DNA from: Trileptium ribeirensis | Lineage: Eukaryota > Nematoda > Enoplea > Enoplida > Thoracostomopsidae | Assembly (NCBI GenBank): GCA_030248225.1 | Contig: JASANE010028306.1 | Location: forward strand, 1 to 64,000 | Direction of reading: 5' to 3' | Length of the DNA: 64,000 bases | Part shown: piece after piece, positions 44,801-59,800 of the stretch | Layout: the number at the start of each line of letters is the position of its first letter | How positions within the stretch are numbered: position 1 is the stretch's first letter | Program-made: the position numbers and the translations under genes | The notes under the pieces: generated by a model | What the model was told of the DNA's origin: nothing | The model's database searches: none | Seen by the model: the letters and a program-made list of their open reading frames with translations, nothing else

Positions 44801-47800
44801 ATGGCTGCTTAAAATTATTGCTTTGACAGGTTAATGTTATAATGTCCGTCATGCAGCACTGATGATACGTGCGTCGATATATTTCGGAACTTTTTTTGGT
44901 TCTGCAATGTTAAATTGATAAATACCGTTAAAGATACAGTTGCAATTTTGCTATGGCCAAATATTTATGGCTGCTTAAAATTATTGCTTTGACAGGTTAA
45001 TGCTATAATGTCCGTCATGCAGCACTGATGATACATGCGTCGATATATTTCGGAACTTTTTTTGGTTCTGCAATGATAAATTGATAAATACCGTTAAAGA
45101 TACAGTTGGAATTTTGCTATGGCCAAATATTTATGGCTGCTTAAAATTATTGCTTTGACAGGTTAATGTTATAATGTCCGTCATGCAGCACTGATGACAC
45201 ATGCGTCGATATATTTCAGAACTTTTTTGGTTCTGCAATGTTAAATTGATAAATACCGTTAAAGATACAGTTGCAATTTTGCTATGACCAAATATTTATG
45301 ACTGCTTAAAATTATTGCTTTGACAGGTTAATGTTATAATGTCCGCATGCAGCACTGATGACACATGCGTCGATATATTTCAGAACTTTTTTGGTTCTGC
45401 AATGTTAAATTGATAAATACCGTTAAAGATACAGTTGCAATTTTGCTATGGCCAAATATTTATGGCTGCTTAAAATTATTGCTTTGACAGGTTAATGTTA
45501 TAATGTCCGTCATGCAGCACTAATGATACATTCTTTATTTGCAACTCATGCGTAGATATATTTCGAAAATTTTGTGGTTCTGCAATGTTAAATAAATTGA
45601 TAAATACCGTTAAAGATACTAAATTCCTAGTCCATATTCATCATTGTAATAGTATATTTGAAAATACGAGTTACCTTCGTCGATGTCCGGCGGTAAACCT
45701 CCGACAAAAACTTTACGTGAATACTTTTCCGCCGCAAGTGCTGATACGGCGTCGACCATACTTGTGCTCGGACTAGGTAGCCCAACAGGGACCGACGACA
45801 TATTTGAGCTGCTATGGCATGGAATAGCCAATGAGTTAACAGCTGCAGCATTGTCAACAATTCCAGACGACTGGTCTAGCATATATCCATTTGGTACTAA
45901 AATAATAGTGGATCTATTTGAAAATATTGTTCCTAACAAATGTATTTTACTGATCATGTGTTCTGTCCAGATATATACTATTACTGTATAGTTTTGGATT
46001 ATTTGCAATGCTAACGAACCATGAAACGATATGAATATTGCAAAGACGTATTTATGAAAACTTACAAGTTTGCAGTAACACCGTATAAAATACTTTGCTA
46101 CGCTGATTTTTAATATGTTGGATTAGGGTCAGAAGAGGCTTTTAAATGAGCCATATGAGACCCCAAATACACGAAAACGCAAATATCTCCGGAATCGCTC
46201 AATGTATAATATGGGTATTATTGGTTTCGATTTGTAGAGCATTTCATCCTATGTGCCTGCAAATATTGCATTGTTCCAGCTGCTGAGTTGGGTCAAAACA
46301 GATTGTTAATTTGCGCACGGGGCCCAAAATAGACCAAACCGCGAATATCTCCACAACCGCTCGAGCTATATGGTCACTATAATTCTGGGCTCTACATTCA
46401 TTTAAAAAATTTGCCAGGGGGCATGAACGAGGGGGGCTGGTTCCAAACCGGGAGATCCTCGAATTTGCCAAGAGAAGAACGGTTAAAATTCATGTCAGAA
46501 GCACTGCCAAAATACTTTTGATGGACAGAAAAACCGACTTTGAAACAAAGTTTGCCAAAATTTAGTACAAATTTTGATCAAATTTGATGTACTTTGAACC
46601 GATTGTAAACAAAAATTTTATCAAAAGGCAATGAACCGGACAGAGCCCAAAATTTGACAGGGGGGCACATGTTTTGAACCAGGGGAACCCCAATTTGGAG
46701 AGCCTAGTAATTGGTTTCATTTTGTAGAAAAATTCATCCTATATATATCTGCGCATGAAGTGCTGCTGTTGTAATTATTTACGGCATGAAGTGCTGCTGT
46801 TGTAATTATCTACGGTGCACGGTTGAGTCAAAACTGGTTTTTGAATGGGCTATAGAACCCAAAATAAACGAAAATGGCAGTATCTCCGCTAACACTAGAA
46901 ATATATAGATGTGTTGGGTCACGTTTTTCAAAGCAATTTATCGTCTATATAGCAGCGCATGATGTGTTATTGGTATTATTTATGCTGCAGCGGTCAAAAG
47001 GGGTTTTTGAAAGGGGCCACGTGATCCAAATTCAATCAATGGAGCTATATGAGCGTTACTGGTCACATTTTTCAAAGCATGTGATCCTTTATATATCTGC
47101 AAATGGTGTAGTGTCATTCTATTTGTTATTGCTCCCATTTTAAAGAGCAATTTATCCCCTATGTATCTGCACATGGGTATTGTTATTGCCATTATTTATG
47201 CTGCAGGGTTTGGTCAAAAGGTTTTTGAAAGGCGCCACGTGATGAAAAATCAACCGGTTGAGTTATATGGGTATTAGTGGCCTCAAATTATTATTATCTT
47301 GGTTTGGTAAAAACCGGTTTTTAATGGGCAACAGAACCCAAAATACACGAAGACGGCAATATCTCCGCAAACAAGTGAGCGATATGGTTGCTACTGATCT
47401 TATTTTGTTGAGCAAATAGCGATAAAACAAGCAACTAGTATTACATTCTTAACTACATTTACGATATACGAATTAAGAAAATTAGCATAATACGTTGTGT
47501 TGATCCAAAAAGAAGAAAGCCCTATGCTTGAACCCTAAAGCTAGAACACTTCAGCTATTGTTCAGATCACAGTTGCAATGACAAAAACTTCATCAAAAAT
47601 GGTGCATAAAAAGGGAAATAAAATCGTAGACATATTTTTATGAATAAAACAGCAAAAGCCTTCACCTTGAACATTCATCACCTATTATTCTAATATTGTG
47701 GGTCCACAATATTTTTATTGCAGATGGTATGTCAACTTCACTGTGCCCCTAAATTACATCACATTTCCACATTATTAGTTTATAAATTTCCAAACTGCAA

Positions 47801-50800
47801 AGTAACCATTTTTCAAACCACATCGAGTTCGGAAAGCTATTAAATAGCTGTTAGCTATCTAATATGCCAAATCATCCTGGCCTGGCCACAGTGTGGGCTT
47901 CGGGGCGGTGTATCCCCACTGTTGAAACCCCCATGTTCGTGAAATTTATCTCCATGTTTGCCCCTACACTGGCGAGACCACAATATTCAACTAAATCCAT
48001 GATTCATTGTCGTTAAAATAATGTTTCTGTGTAGTGAATATTTCTTCAGTACTAAATACTTGTATGACAACGAAAATACATGAAAATATGTAGCCTGCAC
48101 AACAAATTTTCGTTTCCTGCCAATTTAAAGTTTCGTCCAAGAATAAGAGGCTGCAGAGTTTATCCCCGTTTTGGAAGGCTGTGAACAGGCCAAGCATATA
48201 CCACATAATGTTGTTGTTCTATTAGATCAATACAGTACAGCGATAACAGAACGATTTCAAGGAAAAATTTCAAATATTCGCCTGCTTAGCTGCAAAAGCA
48301 TTAAAACCCTCTAATGTTCCCGTTGAAAAACCTTCGTTTGACTTACACTGCAATAATGTGTCGCTTAGTCCAGAAAAGGAAAGTGTATTTGCTGCAGCTA
48401 AACGATCCTAAAACAGTTAATAAAGTTTAGAAATAAAAATTAGCTCTACATAGACAAAATAATAATTTTTTCTATAGTGTGCACCATTATTTGTTTATAA
48501 ATAACATGATTTTTCACACTGAGTGTAAAGATTTAATGTAGAATGGCAAGAAAGTGCTGTTTAACACCGCAGTAAAGCCCAATGTCAATGACCATGCATC
48601 ATGACTATTATCAACAACAATCGGTAGACAAACGAAAATCAGTAGCCATTGTCTTTAATAATATATATATACGACTAAGCTTAAGACAAAAACATTAACC
48701 ATATGATTTTTGTGTAATAGCAAAAACATTGTTCATAGTTACGTAAAAATATGAGAGTCAGTGATTTATTAGTGACTGACAATGAAAGATTTCCAAACAG
48801 TAAATGGTAATCCACTGTCGTTAATTATCTTTAAATTAGCACTCGCCTATGCGCACGAACAAACTAAATTGTAATTCTGGCGCGCACTGTAGTTATGACG
48901 TCATAAACGAAACGGTTCTACCAGTATATAGTTGTTATAAGTCAAATTGGACAAAATTTCGTTCATACATAATTTCGATTTTCGCTAACGAAAGTAGCAT
49001 ATTTTTGATTGGTTCAAAACTAGTGCGCAACAAGTTTCTAAAATAGGTTTTGGTTGGCGCAGGTTAAATTTACATTTCGCAAATCTCACGATGAAAAACT
49101 GAGCTTGGAAAATAATTAAAAACCAAATTTTGTTTGAATGAGCAAAAAAAATGAGAACCACACGTACCATTACGAATGAACGTCTTAGAATAACTAACAG
49201 CAATATTATTTCTGTCGGCAAACGGTGGCATTTAGCTTACGTACTACATTATTAGAGACTGTAGTGGTCCTTGGTACTAATCTTAGTACGACTAAAATAG
49301 TTTATAATGGCATCATCAGGTTGTGCAAGCTACCAATAAACCGTCAAATTATGCTGTAAGTTATTGTGAAATAACTCGAACAACTAGCAAATAAAACATT
49401 GTAATGCAGCAGCATATAAAACATGCAACGCGTGTAAAAAATATTACCTGGATAGAAAGCTGACCGAAGCATTGCGTTATATCAACACCAGTAGCATGTG
49501 ACGAGGAAACCACTGAACTGTTGCACCCATTTTGTTGCTGCGTATAGGATGCTAAAGGTGGCGGAGGTAACTGGCCAATCATTCCCTGATTGGCAGGTTT
49601 TGTAGCATTAGCGCCCACAGACAAAGGAGTTGCTGCAGGTCTGATACCGCTTCCTTGTTGCAAGGAAGACAGAGATGGAGTAGCAGACGAAGCGTTTCGA
49701 CGCGTCGCTAGTGTAGCTAAGTGACCCTTAAGAATAAATCATATTCAACTTATACAGATGCTCTAATGAGAGATCACAAGTGTGCTGTAATTACTAAAAC
49801 TAAGATAAGTGCCGAGTACCGAATTTGTCGCTTTGGAACACCATTTTACCTTGATCTGAGTAGAAGTTTCCGTATTTTAAATATATGCGGAAATATATGG
49901 AACAACTAGTCCTTATCACTATCAACTAAAAACTAACAACTTATTACTATCAAGAAAAACAGTGCTCGAGATATTTGGAGTTTTGGTACAAGACATCCGC
50001 AGAGAATCGGTGAAAGGCGGACATTTTTGCACTCTCTCAATTATCTTATTTTATATAGATGTTTCTTATGAACGCCGTGTTTAGCAACTGATTACTGCAG
50101 GCAGCTGTGCCTCTTTATTAAATACCAAAACTAAGAGTCATCTTACAGATTACTATTTCGACGTTAAGAGAATACATCAGCGAAAATTCGGTGATCGATC
50201 GTTAACTCGATATAAACTGGGTGCTGCTAATCGGCGCGGCGTTAGAAGGGTTTTAAGGTCATACATGGCACGCAAGACGTACGGGGTAGCTTTTAGAGCT
50301 TCAACAGTATATATATCGATTGTTGATAACTAAGATGTCCTCACGACAAACCATACAACTTCGGAGGACGCCTCTCACAACGGCGCATATTAATCGGCTT
50401 TCAGTTAAAATATACCAAGCAACTCAATATTATGTAAAGAACAAGAAGAATACTACTGATTCACTGAAAACAAGCAGATTTATACATTTCGCTGTAAACT
50501 AAGTGTTTGAACTATTAGGATTTAATGTATTTATGTAGTATAACAGGCTTTTATTATTTTCACAACATTAATACACCTTCATACCATTAACATCTGATTA
50601 AAGATTTTAGAGTCTCTCAAGTGGTGTTTCTACGATAATGCTATTATATATCAGAAATCAACCTACCTATAAGACTAGCAGTCGTTAAACCAAGAAAAAA
50701 TATCAAACATATCATTTACAAAATTAACTCATAGCGATTTCTAAGGTATGCCGTGCCAAAAATTTTTGATCAATCGTAAGTGGTATTTGCCCACTTACTA

Positions 50801-53800
50801 ATTTTTAACCGCGTATTAAATGTGAATTTAGAGTATAGCGCTATACATTAATTCTTCAGTACTTGCTCATGAATTAGTATATAAAAACATTGAAATATTT
50901 CTTAGTCAATGTATGACTGTACAATTTTCAGGTAATGGCCTAAATACAACTACAACAACGTTTTTATTGTACTGAATAAAATCACAACATGACAAAACGT
51001 GCAAATTATACAACATCACTGTCCTCAGTTTATAGTCCTACATGTGAACACAACTTATCTTAAATATATAATATCTTAAATGTAATAAAGTTAAAAATAC
51101 TGAACCTGAAACTGTTCCGACTGTGCCATCTGCTGCGTGGTCACTATCCCGGCCGCTGACGTCCCTGGCACAATCGATGGCGCGGCAAACGCAGACGCAT
51201 TCATCTGTTGTTGCAGTTGACCGTATAGAACGGCGGCATTCGGTGCGTTACCAAGAGCAGACGAAAAGAAGTTTGGTGGTGGAACGCCTATGTGAATAGC
51301 GTCAGCGGAGGGATACTGGTGATAATGAACACTTTGGTTTCCACTAGCGGTCACGGAAGAAGACCCTGAAAGCTGACTCGGTGAATCGTGCTGATGTATT
51401 ATCTGCTGCTGATGCGGTGGAGGTGTGCTTGCTAGGCCATTGGAGTTCTGATGCTGCTGATGAAGCATTCCGCCAACACCGAGAGTTATATGGTGACGAT
51501 TATTTGGCGACAGATTAGGAGGTCGAACAAGTGCAGCAGAGAAAGGCGGCGATAGTTGCTGAGAATGTTGATGATACGTAAATTGATTTTGTGATGCTAC
51601 AGTGGTAGCAGATAAACCAAAACTCGCCTGAAATTTGTAAACACACATTTATTTAAGATCAAAAGCGTAGTCATAAGTATAAATTATCACTTAACAGTAC
51701 TCAGTTTGGAAACTATTTGATTGAAAATCTTCGTGTGTGCAATAAAACAACCTGATTGCTTTGTCATGATAAGCGTTACTATAATTTTTAGACACGATCC
51801 TGTCTCGGTGGTGTGACGTTCAATTACAGTGTCGCTTCAACAAAAGTTGTATTTCAACCTTTAATATCCGGTCTTTAAAAACCATGAAAAATACTGCAAA
51901 TATACTATGCATGGTTTTAAAGGACATGAATGGGGAGGTTGGTAAGTTGCACTTAGTTCCGCTGTATAAGTGATGTTTCATTAAACCCTTCCGGGTGCCG
52001 CCATTGGAAGAAGAGGGTGACTGTCATGATGGGCGGAGCTAGGATGTCTAAAGGTAGGGTTGAGAGCTGACAAGGCTCGCCGAAAATTTCAGTATGCGGA
52101 GTTTACTATTCGCAAGCAGCAGGCGCCAGTACCTTCGTTGATCGAAAAGGGAATTTCTAACCCCTCATTAGCTGGTCCAGAGCTGACCCATTATAACTAC
52201 TTTCCCGATCTCAACGTACCCCTGAAATACTTAATTTTGACCCCAAGAAATTTTTCTTTTATCATGGTAAGGCGAAACTTAAGCGAATTTCCCATCTAAG
52301 TCATAAAGTACAGAATACTGACACCAGCCGGTGTATAAAAGGATATATACGTATACAAAAATATATATAATGCATATTATAGTATTAAAGTATCATGTAT
52401 TACATAATATATTATGTATGTAAAACATTACCCACATTGACCTCCACCCCGAACTCGGAACGAGACCTGGCCACGAAAGCCCGCTATTGCCAGACGCCTG
52501 GCACCCTGGCGTTATATACGTACTTTGACACAAACAAAATTTTTTGTCAAGTAGGCTAAACATTAAATGCAACGAAAATCGCTGGGTGTGAAAATTGTAT
52601 TATTAGGTTTTGGAGTGTGGGACACTGTAAAAATACAAAAAAAAAATCCGTGATTGAATTTCATTGTATTCGCTAACTCGGTTTTAAATCATATGTGAGA
52701 AACTACGTATGTATCATTCATTCCAAAAACTCTAGCGTGAGATGGGATGACTTAGTTTTCAACTAAAGACGACCAGACTTTAATCTTTCCAGCAAAAAAT
52801 TAGCTTAATCAATTTGTAACCGGAAAGGCATTCCTTCGGTTCCAGTGGCAACTTAATAAAAGTATAAATGTTCAACTACATGGCGTCAAAAAATTCTTTC
52901 ACGTACTGTGAAAACGAAAGTATAGTCAATTCAAGTAAAAATGTCGGAAAACTGCGCTCTTTTGGTTTAATTCGAAGTAAACTACACACCAAGAATTTTC
53001 TTCAGGAAATTCTCAAATGAGATTTAAAAATTTTTCGTTTATTATTTCTAAGGCGTAGGTTACAATTCATTGATCACACAACCTTATAAGCAGACAGTAC
53101 TATTTTTATCACATCTAGAAATTATCGGTTCTAAGATTATCAAATTTTTAACAAATAAACCACGACGTTTTCCTAAATGCAAACTTAATGGCGACCTCAG
53201 TTTACAAAATGTACTAATTTTTTATTAACATACGTTATGTACTATGGGGAAATCAAAATTTCGGACGCACACAGACAATTGCAACTACTTCCGCCAAATT
53301 AATAATGCGAGGTATAAAGTAACTCTTCCACGTGGCTAAAATGATAGAATTTTTCTCTAGTCTCCAAAAAATTCCAATGTTTTTCAAGCGGTGCCAAAAA
53401 TCGCTTAGATTTACAATTAATAAAGATCCAAAATTGTTGCTATTCTTGAAATTACACTTATGTGACGCTTTCTGACAATAAGCTAGCATATTTCATCGTC
53501 CAACGATTTGAACAGGGAGAAACCCAGGCAAACTGTAGCAGAATCACCCTCCAGGTACTTCCCGTTCACCTCCGAACAGGGGACTCCCACATGATTCCCC
53601 CATGTATAATTTTGTTATCTTGGAGAAGCCAACACAATAGATTTTAGGATCTTTTGCATTCTGAACCGTTACAATAATCGCTCGGTTGCTAAACCATACA
53701 TATACATTAGTGAAACTCGCTTGCTCGAATTCGAGTGGTGAGAACAATCCCCCGAAGTCTGTTGTAGAAAACACACACAAACAAAGCCTACACACAGTAC

Positions 53801-56800
53801 GCAGGTGCAGCATTATATAAACCGTGAGTGATGAGTCATAGTTACGCCCGCCTCTTTTGTTAGCCAACGTATGCAGTAGACAAAACATCATACAACGAGT
53901 ACAAAAACAATGAACTAACAATTTAATAATTCAAAAAATCCCTAAATTGACCGTGAAAACAACGTTAAAGAATTCAAACCGACACTTGAGAAAAATCTCA
54001 TTTTTCATTATGAAGCAGAAGTGTGATAAATATTTGCCACACAATATTTTATACTCTCGCAATCAGCTTGTTAGCCCAGAAAACCCCATATCCGACACTA
54101 AAACCAACAATAAGCACACATTTAGGTGGATTTCCCACGCGTTTTCACCAAATATGAAATTTGGCGCCAACTATAAACTTAATGACTCCAGATTGGGAAG
54201 TAGTTGAAAAACTTGTTATATATCATTGGAAAGCCATGGTAAAACTACATGGAATAGGCCTATTAGTTTACGGATATCTCGTTTACTTATTGAGAAAAGT
54301 CGCAAAAACTGGAGGGGGTGCCCGAAAATGGGCCAAAATGACGTCACTTTGCCCCATAACTTTTCCCACGGGAAAAAATTCAAAAATCGGGCTCCGTCAC
54401 TACACCTAAATCGACCATTGTGGTTCGAATGAGCTATCTTGCATCAAAATCCGCTCAACCGTTATCAAGATCCAGGTGCGACAGACACACTGACAGGACC
54501 TCTTCAACCCCCTCCAGAGCCAAAATTGAAAATTCTCGTTCCACTCGCTGCCTTCGCTCTCTCATTCCACTCGAATTCAATTACATAGGTGCCGAAATGT
54601 GATTCAATCTAGTGGTTTCGTAAATGATTGTAACGGGAAGGAGGGTAAGCTGCAAAGGGGTGGCTCAATTTTCGAAACCTACAATTTTCCCGTACGTTTG
54701 CTAATTTTCGAATTTTTGGTAAAAATCTCTCCAATTTTTGTTAATTGTGTGCTGAGCCTTGGGGTAAATGTAGTTTGGAAAAGGGATGTGAAATGGGGTC
54801 GGAGAGGGGACGGGTGCGAGCCTTAGGGGACGGCATATTATTCTTTTCTTTTTTATCAAACATAACAAATTACCTGCCCGCTCGTAATGCTTGTTGCTGC
54901 ACTAGATGCTTCAGTTGCAGTAGCCAAACCTACATCTTCCGTTGCTGGCGCCACCGAAACCCTCGACTGTTGCTTAAAATTTCGACCATTCATTAATAAT
55001 TTGGTATCACCAGCCGACGTCACATCCGAAGCGTTAGAATGTAATACAGTAGTCATGGACTGGAATTGGTCAAGATCAGCACCATGCCTTGACGTCGCTG
55101 GAACATCGCCAGATGTTGCGTTAATTCCTAGAAAGCAAGGTTTTGACAATGGATGTAAAACACTTGCGTAAATTATGAGATTTTTAACAATAATCTGAGC
55201 CGCATGATATATGACGAAAAGTCATTGATATATTTGGCTTCGACAGTTTGACTTATAAGGATTATTGTGATTGTTGAATATGCTGTGCAGGAAACGGTGC
55301 TTGAAACCAAGACTAAAGCATTTGGCCACACTGGCAACTGAAATCCAATGGTAGTGTTTAAAAAAGTGTAATGTGGGAATAGAATATGTTCCCGCAAAGA
55401 CGTTAAAAATAGACAAAACTCGATTTTAAGTTTTTCGATTTGCTCAGCGCCAGGTCATTTTAAGCCGGCAGATCCGAATTACGTTGATGAATATCAATTT
55501 AGCGCCAAATAAGTCGCTTCGATGTCGGTGTACTGTCGGAACGTATCAAATTTTCTAACACAGAATACTTAGAAACATATAACACGACTAGTAGAGCAAA
55601 TTTCGTATATTTTGCGAGACAAATATTAGGTAGTGGCCATATTCATTTCACCGTAAGTCTGATTTTTGAACCAAATTACTTAGAACTAACCCCATTTAAG
55701 AACGACCGCCTTAAAACGACATCTCCGAGATTACGATTTTAATACGCTCGTTTTAAATGAGGAAAACTCAAAGGCAATCGGATGTGTCATAAGAAATCAA
55801 AACGAGTTTTATTTTAACATCTTAATGCTCCATTAATGGGCACATTTTGCATTATGTCCACGGTGAAAACATCAAAAGAGTAAAGTGTTTTGAGTATATA
55901 ATCAGGAGATAGCTACAGTAGAAATGGACAATTACCAGTTCGCATTCGCTAAATCCATTCGAAGGGTAATTGCATTTACACGACTGTTTAGACTAACCAC
56001 ATCTAATTCACGTATATACTATCACAGGAAAAACATACATGAGATCGTGGCAATCTAATTTAGTTCTTGCAAAAGTAGGCTATATCTTCGGCCAGTTTAC
56101 AAAATGCACATAAGAAATGTGCTCCAAACTGCAGTTTCTAATAGGAGCTACTGGATATAGACATGGTTCGCAGTTTGCCAACACCAAATCGGTTATATTT
56201 AGGTATGTATATTTATTATTTGGAGTGCTGGGTCACTTTAATGGTGGAGCGTTACTTATGGGACACCCTGTACAACTAATATTTACGTTGCAGCTATAAA
56301 AACAAATAGTAAGTTAGCACTTACTAAAAATATAACGTGCATGGAAAACTGCCTTGTTATAATGGCTAAAAATCTATTTTGATTCCGTTCCAACCACGTC
56401 CTTTACTCTAGCTTCGCCATTTTCTGAGAATTTTGAAACCAGGCATGAACCGGGGCCCCCTAGTTCGGAACTGGGGCGCTGCCGGATTTTGTTAGAGGGC
56501 ATGAACTGGAAGAATCCTGGATTAAAATGGGGCGAAATCTGAAAATCCTTAAATTTAATGCTTTTCACCGAAAAAAGCTAAAATTAATAAACAGACTCAT
56601 AAACGGTGCGAAAGCGTCTATATTGAGAATAAACCCACCATTTCAAATAAAATTTTTAACTTCATAAAGACATTGTTGTAAAAAAATTTGTCTATTTATG
56701 GGAGCTGGCGGTGTTTTCACGGAGGAGGGGGCACAAAGCGCCCACCCCGGAGAAGCAGTTAATATCTTACACACTAGAATGTCATAAATAAATACTAGTG

Positions 56801-59800
56801 AAAAGTAATATTGCTTGCACACCCGCTCCATAAAACTAGTAATACTATCGAGATTGCAGAGCAGTAGTGAACCATAGGTACCCCTACGCCTTTTGCGTGC
56901 ACATCCAATCAGCTCTCGATAGCATACTTCGATATGCTATATGTACATATCACACAATACCGCAACAAGTTCAATCACACACATTGCCGGAAAACCCCCA
57001 AATGAAATAGTGAAACTGAAAAAGCGTCAGAATAAAATTTCGAATTTTTGATCGAGGTACCGCGACGGTGCTGTGTAACATCAGAGCCATAAAACAAAAT
57101 CGCTGGAACCATGAATGGCAACCAAAATCACAAATGAAGTAAACAAAACGGTTCCATGATTTAAGTAACCCGGAAACACCCACTCAGGGTGATATAATAC
57201 CTTGCATCAGCCTAATGTAACAGTCACATCAGCGTGTGATATACATACAACACAGGAGTAACCGGAATCCCTGTTCCGGCGAAAATCGTGGCCCGGTTGC
57301 GGTTCCAGCAAAGGGCAAAAACCATACTGGAACAGAAATTCCCGTTTCAAAATTATGTTTGAAATTTCCACATTTTTGCTTCATCTGTGAGCCAAACATA
57401 TATATATATATATACAATGATAATATATACAATGATCAAGCTCCAATACAACCAAGCAAAAGAAAAGATTAACTAAGCAATTTGTCGTCTGAAACGTAAG
57501 TAGGGCACATAATTTCAGTAGAAATTTTTTATAGTAACCTGCCGAAGTTTGTTAACAAATCAAAGCCAGATATGGATTACGTAAAAGTACTTAGCGTATG
57601 CTTGGCTAACATATATTGCGTCAAGCACAGTGCGCTAGTAAACTTTGTAAATCAGTCTAAATTGAAGTAAAGTTATCTGCAACGCAGCCAGAAACTGCTT
57701 TCTTGGCAATGAACTGTATTTATTGAAACTATGCGAACAACATCAGTTTGTCTCACTTATAGCATTCTGATTAGGAAGTTATCATCATTATCATCTAACT
57801 GACGAGCACTGTTTGTCCATCGCTAGCCTAATTAGTGTCTCTGACCACTGATCAGAAAATTACCTTCTATTGTTTTCTTTTAGAACCATATAATCCAATA
57901 ATTTCAAGTTTCCTACAGAACAACATGTAACAAGCGTATGTGTAGTAAAACAAGACGACTGGAGACAAAGCGAACGTGTTTATTGTACGCTCCATGAGTT
58001 GTAGGCACATTCAATTTAACGCAGTATACGTAAGGGGGTATAGTGGATGGCATTTTTTGTTCTGGTTGTCCAAAAACCGACATATTGATCCATAAATATT
58101 ATTAGCTTCCTCAGTCTCTTTAAAGTTTCAGAAAGGCAATAATGCCATCGCCATACATTAAGTTTACTGTGAAAGTTATTCTTAATGCATTTTAAATCGA
58201 CTATACTTTTTCCTTCTATTACTATACCAATTTCTTCCTTCATCTGTTTTACCATATACGTATAAATTTCTAAAACCAGGTTTCGGTTCCGGTTTAAATG
58301 GACGGTTCAGGTTCCGGTTATTCCCTGGTACAACGTCATAATTATTGCATCAGGTTCTTCAGTGCATCACGTGACCACGACTATATACTATCATACCCAC
58401 GGGTCGTAGAACAAAACTAACACTGGCAATGAGTTTTCCATGCCTGAAAACCGACAAGTGCAAACTATTAGCGTTCCAGGTCGTCACAGTAAAGTTAGGA
58501 ATTTCCACGAGGGTGCCATACTCCCACATCCATGGAACTATGGGTCGTAGTACAAAACTAACACCGCAATAAGTTTCCCATGCTCGAAAATCTTCATTCA
58601 AGTGAAACTTTTCAGACGCCAAAGACGTAAGAACAAACTTTCGAATTTTGTGTTGAGGAACCACGAGGCTGCCAAACCTCAAACCCAACCTACAGAACCG
58701 GAGATTAATCGAAAAACAAAAAATGTATCGGCATTTATCATTTTACTATGACATAAAACCAAATTAAAACGCTCAGAGATTACACGGTATATCATTTTGC
58801 CGGTTCGAATGAGCCAAAGATCATGAGGGTTACGTCATTCCCGAGTAATGACCGATCACAGACACACACGAACTTTAAAAGCTTTGACCCCTGCAACGCA
58901 CAATCTCTGCTACGATACACTACGCTCTGATTATGAAATCAAGTTATCATGAAAATGTAAACCCGAAGACAATTTGGAAGTATCGGTATTTGTTCGCCTA
59001 CTTAACCAACGAGGGTCGGTAATTTAAAAAAAACGTGTTGTGCATTGACTTATTTTAGAAGCTGTTTTGACATAAATCATATTTAGAGAAATGTTATCGC
59101 AACACTCGTTAAGTAATTACATATATAGTAACCAATGTACCATATATATTCAATTTGGGAAAAATTTCTCAACAACTCTGGTTACTAAATATTTGGTTTA
59201 AAAGTGCTAAAATTTTTGGAAATTTTACCAGACGGAAATGTTTCCTTCGAATCTACGAAAACATTTACCACAGGTTACGTTAACTAGAGTTGAAACAGGC
59301 GAACATATAGTATCCAAGTACTATATATTTAAGACAAACGTACACTCTCCGTAATACACGAAAAAGGCAGTACTTGAACGTGTTGAACTTGAAGGTGTGG
59401 GGGCCACACTTGATACGTGGGAAGGCCATGTAATGCAGCATGGTTAATTGAATGCCACGAATTTGTTTGTTTTGATACGCGAATTATAGTTTTGTTTGTT
59501 TGCGATACTTCGAGTGATTTTGTGAAGAACCAAGTTTGACATTTTTAAAATGATAAATCTACACTTAAATTATTAAGAACACTTAATAATTTCTTCTAGT
59601 TCTTGCCACAAAATCTTTGTTGTTAAAACGTCAATTTGCGCTGCATAATCACATGTAGATTTGAACGCCGACTCTTGTTCTGTGAATATGTGCATATATA
59701 TAATTGGTTTGGAAAATAAAATAATAGTGTTGCGTTGCTTCAGCAGTTAAACTCTGCTTCAAAAATTTCGCTGATAATACCTACATTACAAGCTCTTTCA

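Noticed and set aside
44771..45619. Regular array as a CRISPR locus
   Set aside because: Units of about 165 bp abut directly with no unique spacers, in an intron of a eukaryotic gene; it is a plain tandem duplication.
45683..45991. Plus-strand open frame of 102 codons
   Set aside because: It is the antisense shadow of the CPEB RRM1 exon.
52060..52299. 79-codon open frame starting MRADKARRK
   Set aside because: Lies in a repeat-like patch with no recognisable domain; sequence context resembles dispersed repeats rather than a gene.
53544..53921. 125-codon minus-strand open frame in a CPEB intron
   Set aside because: No motif, not bordered by splice sites in phase with the CPEB exons.
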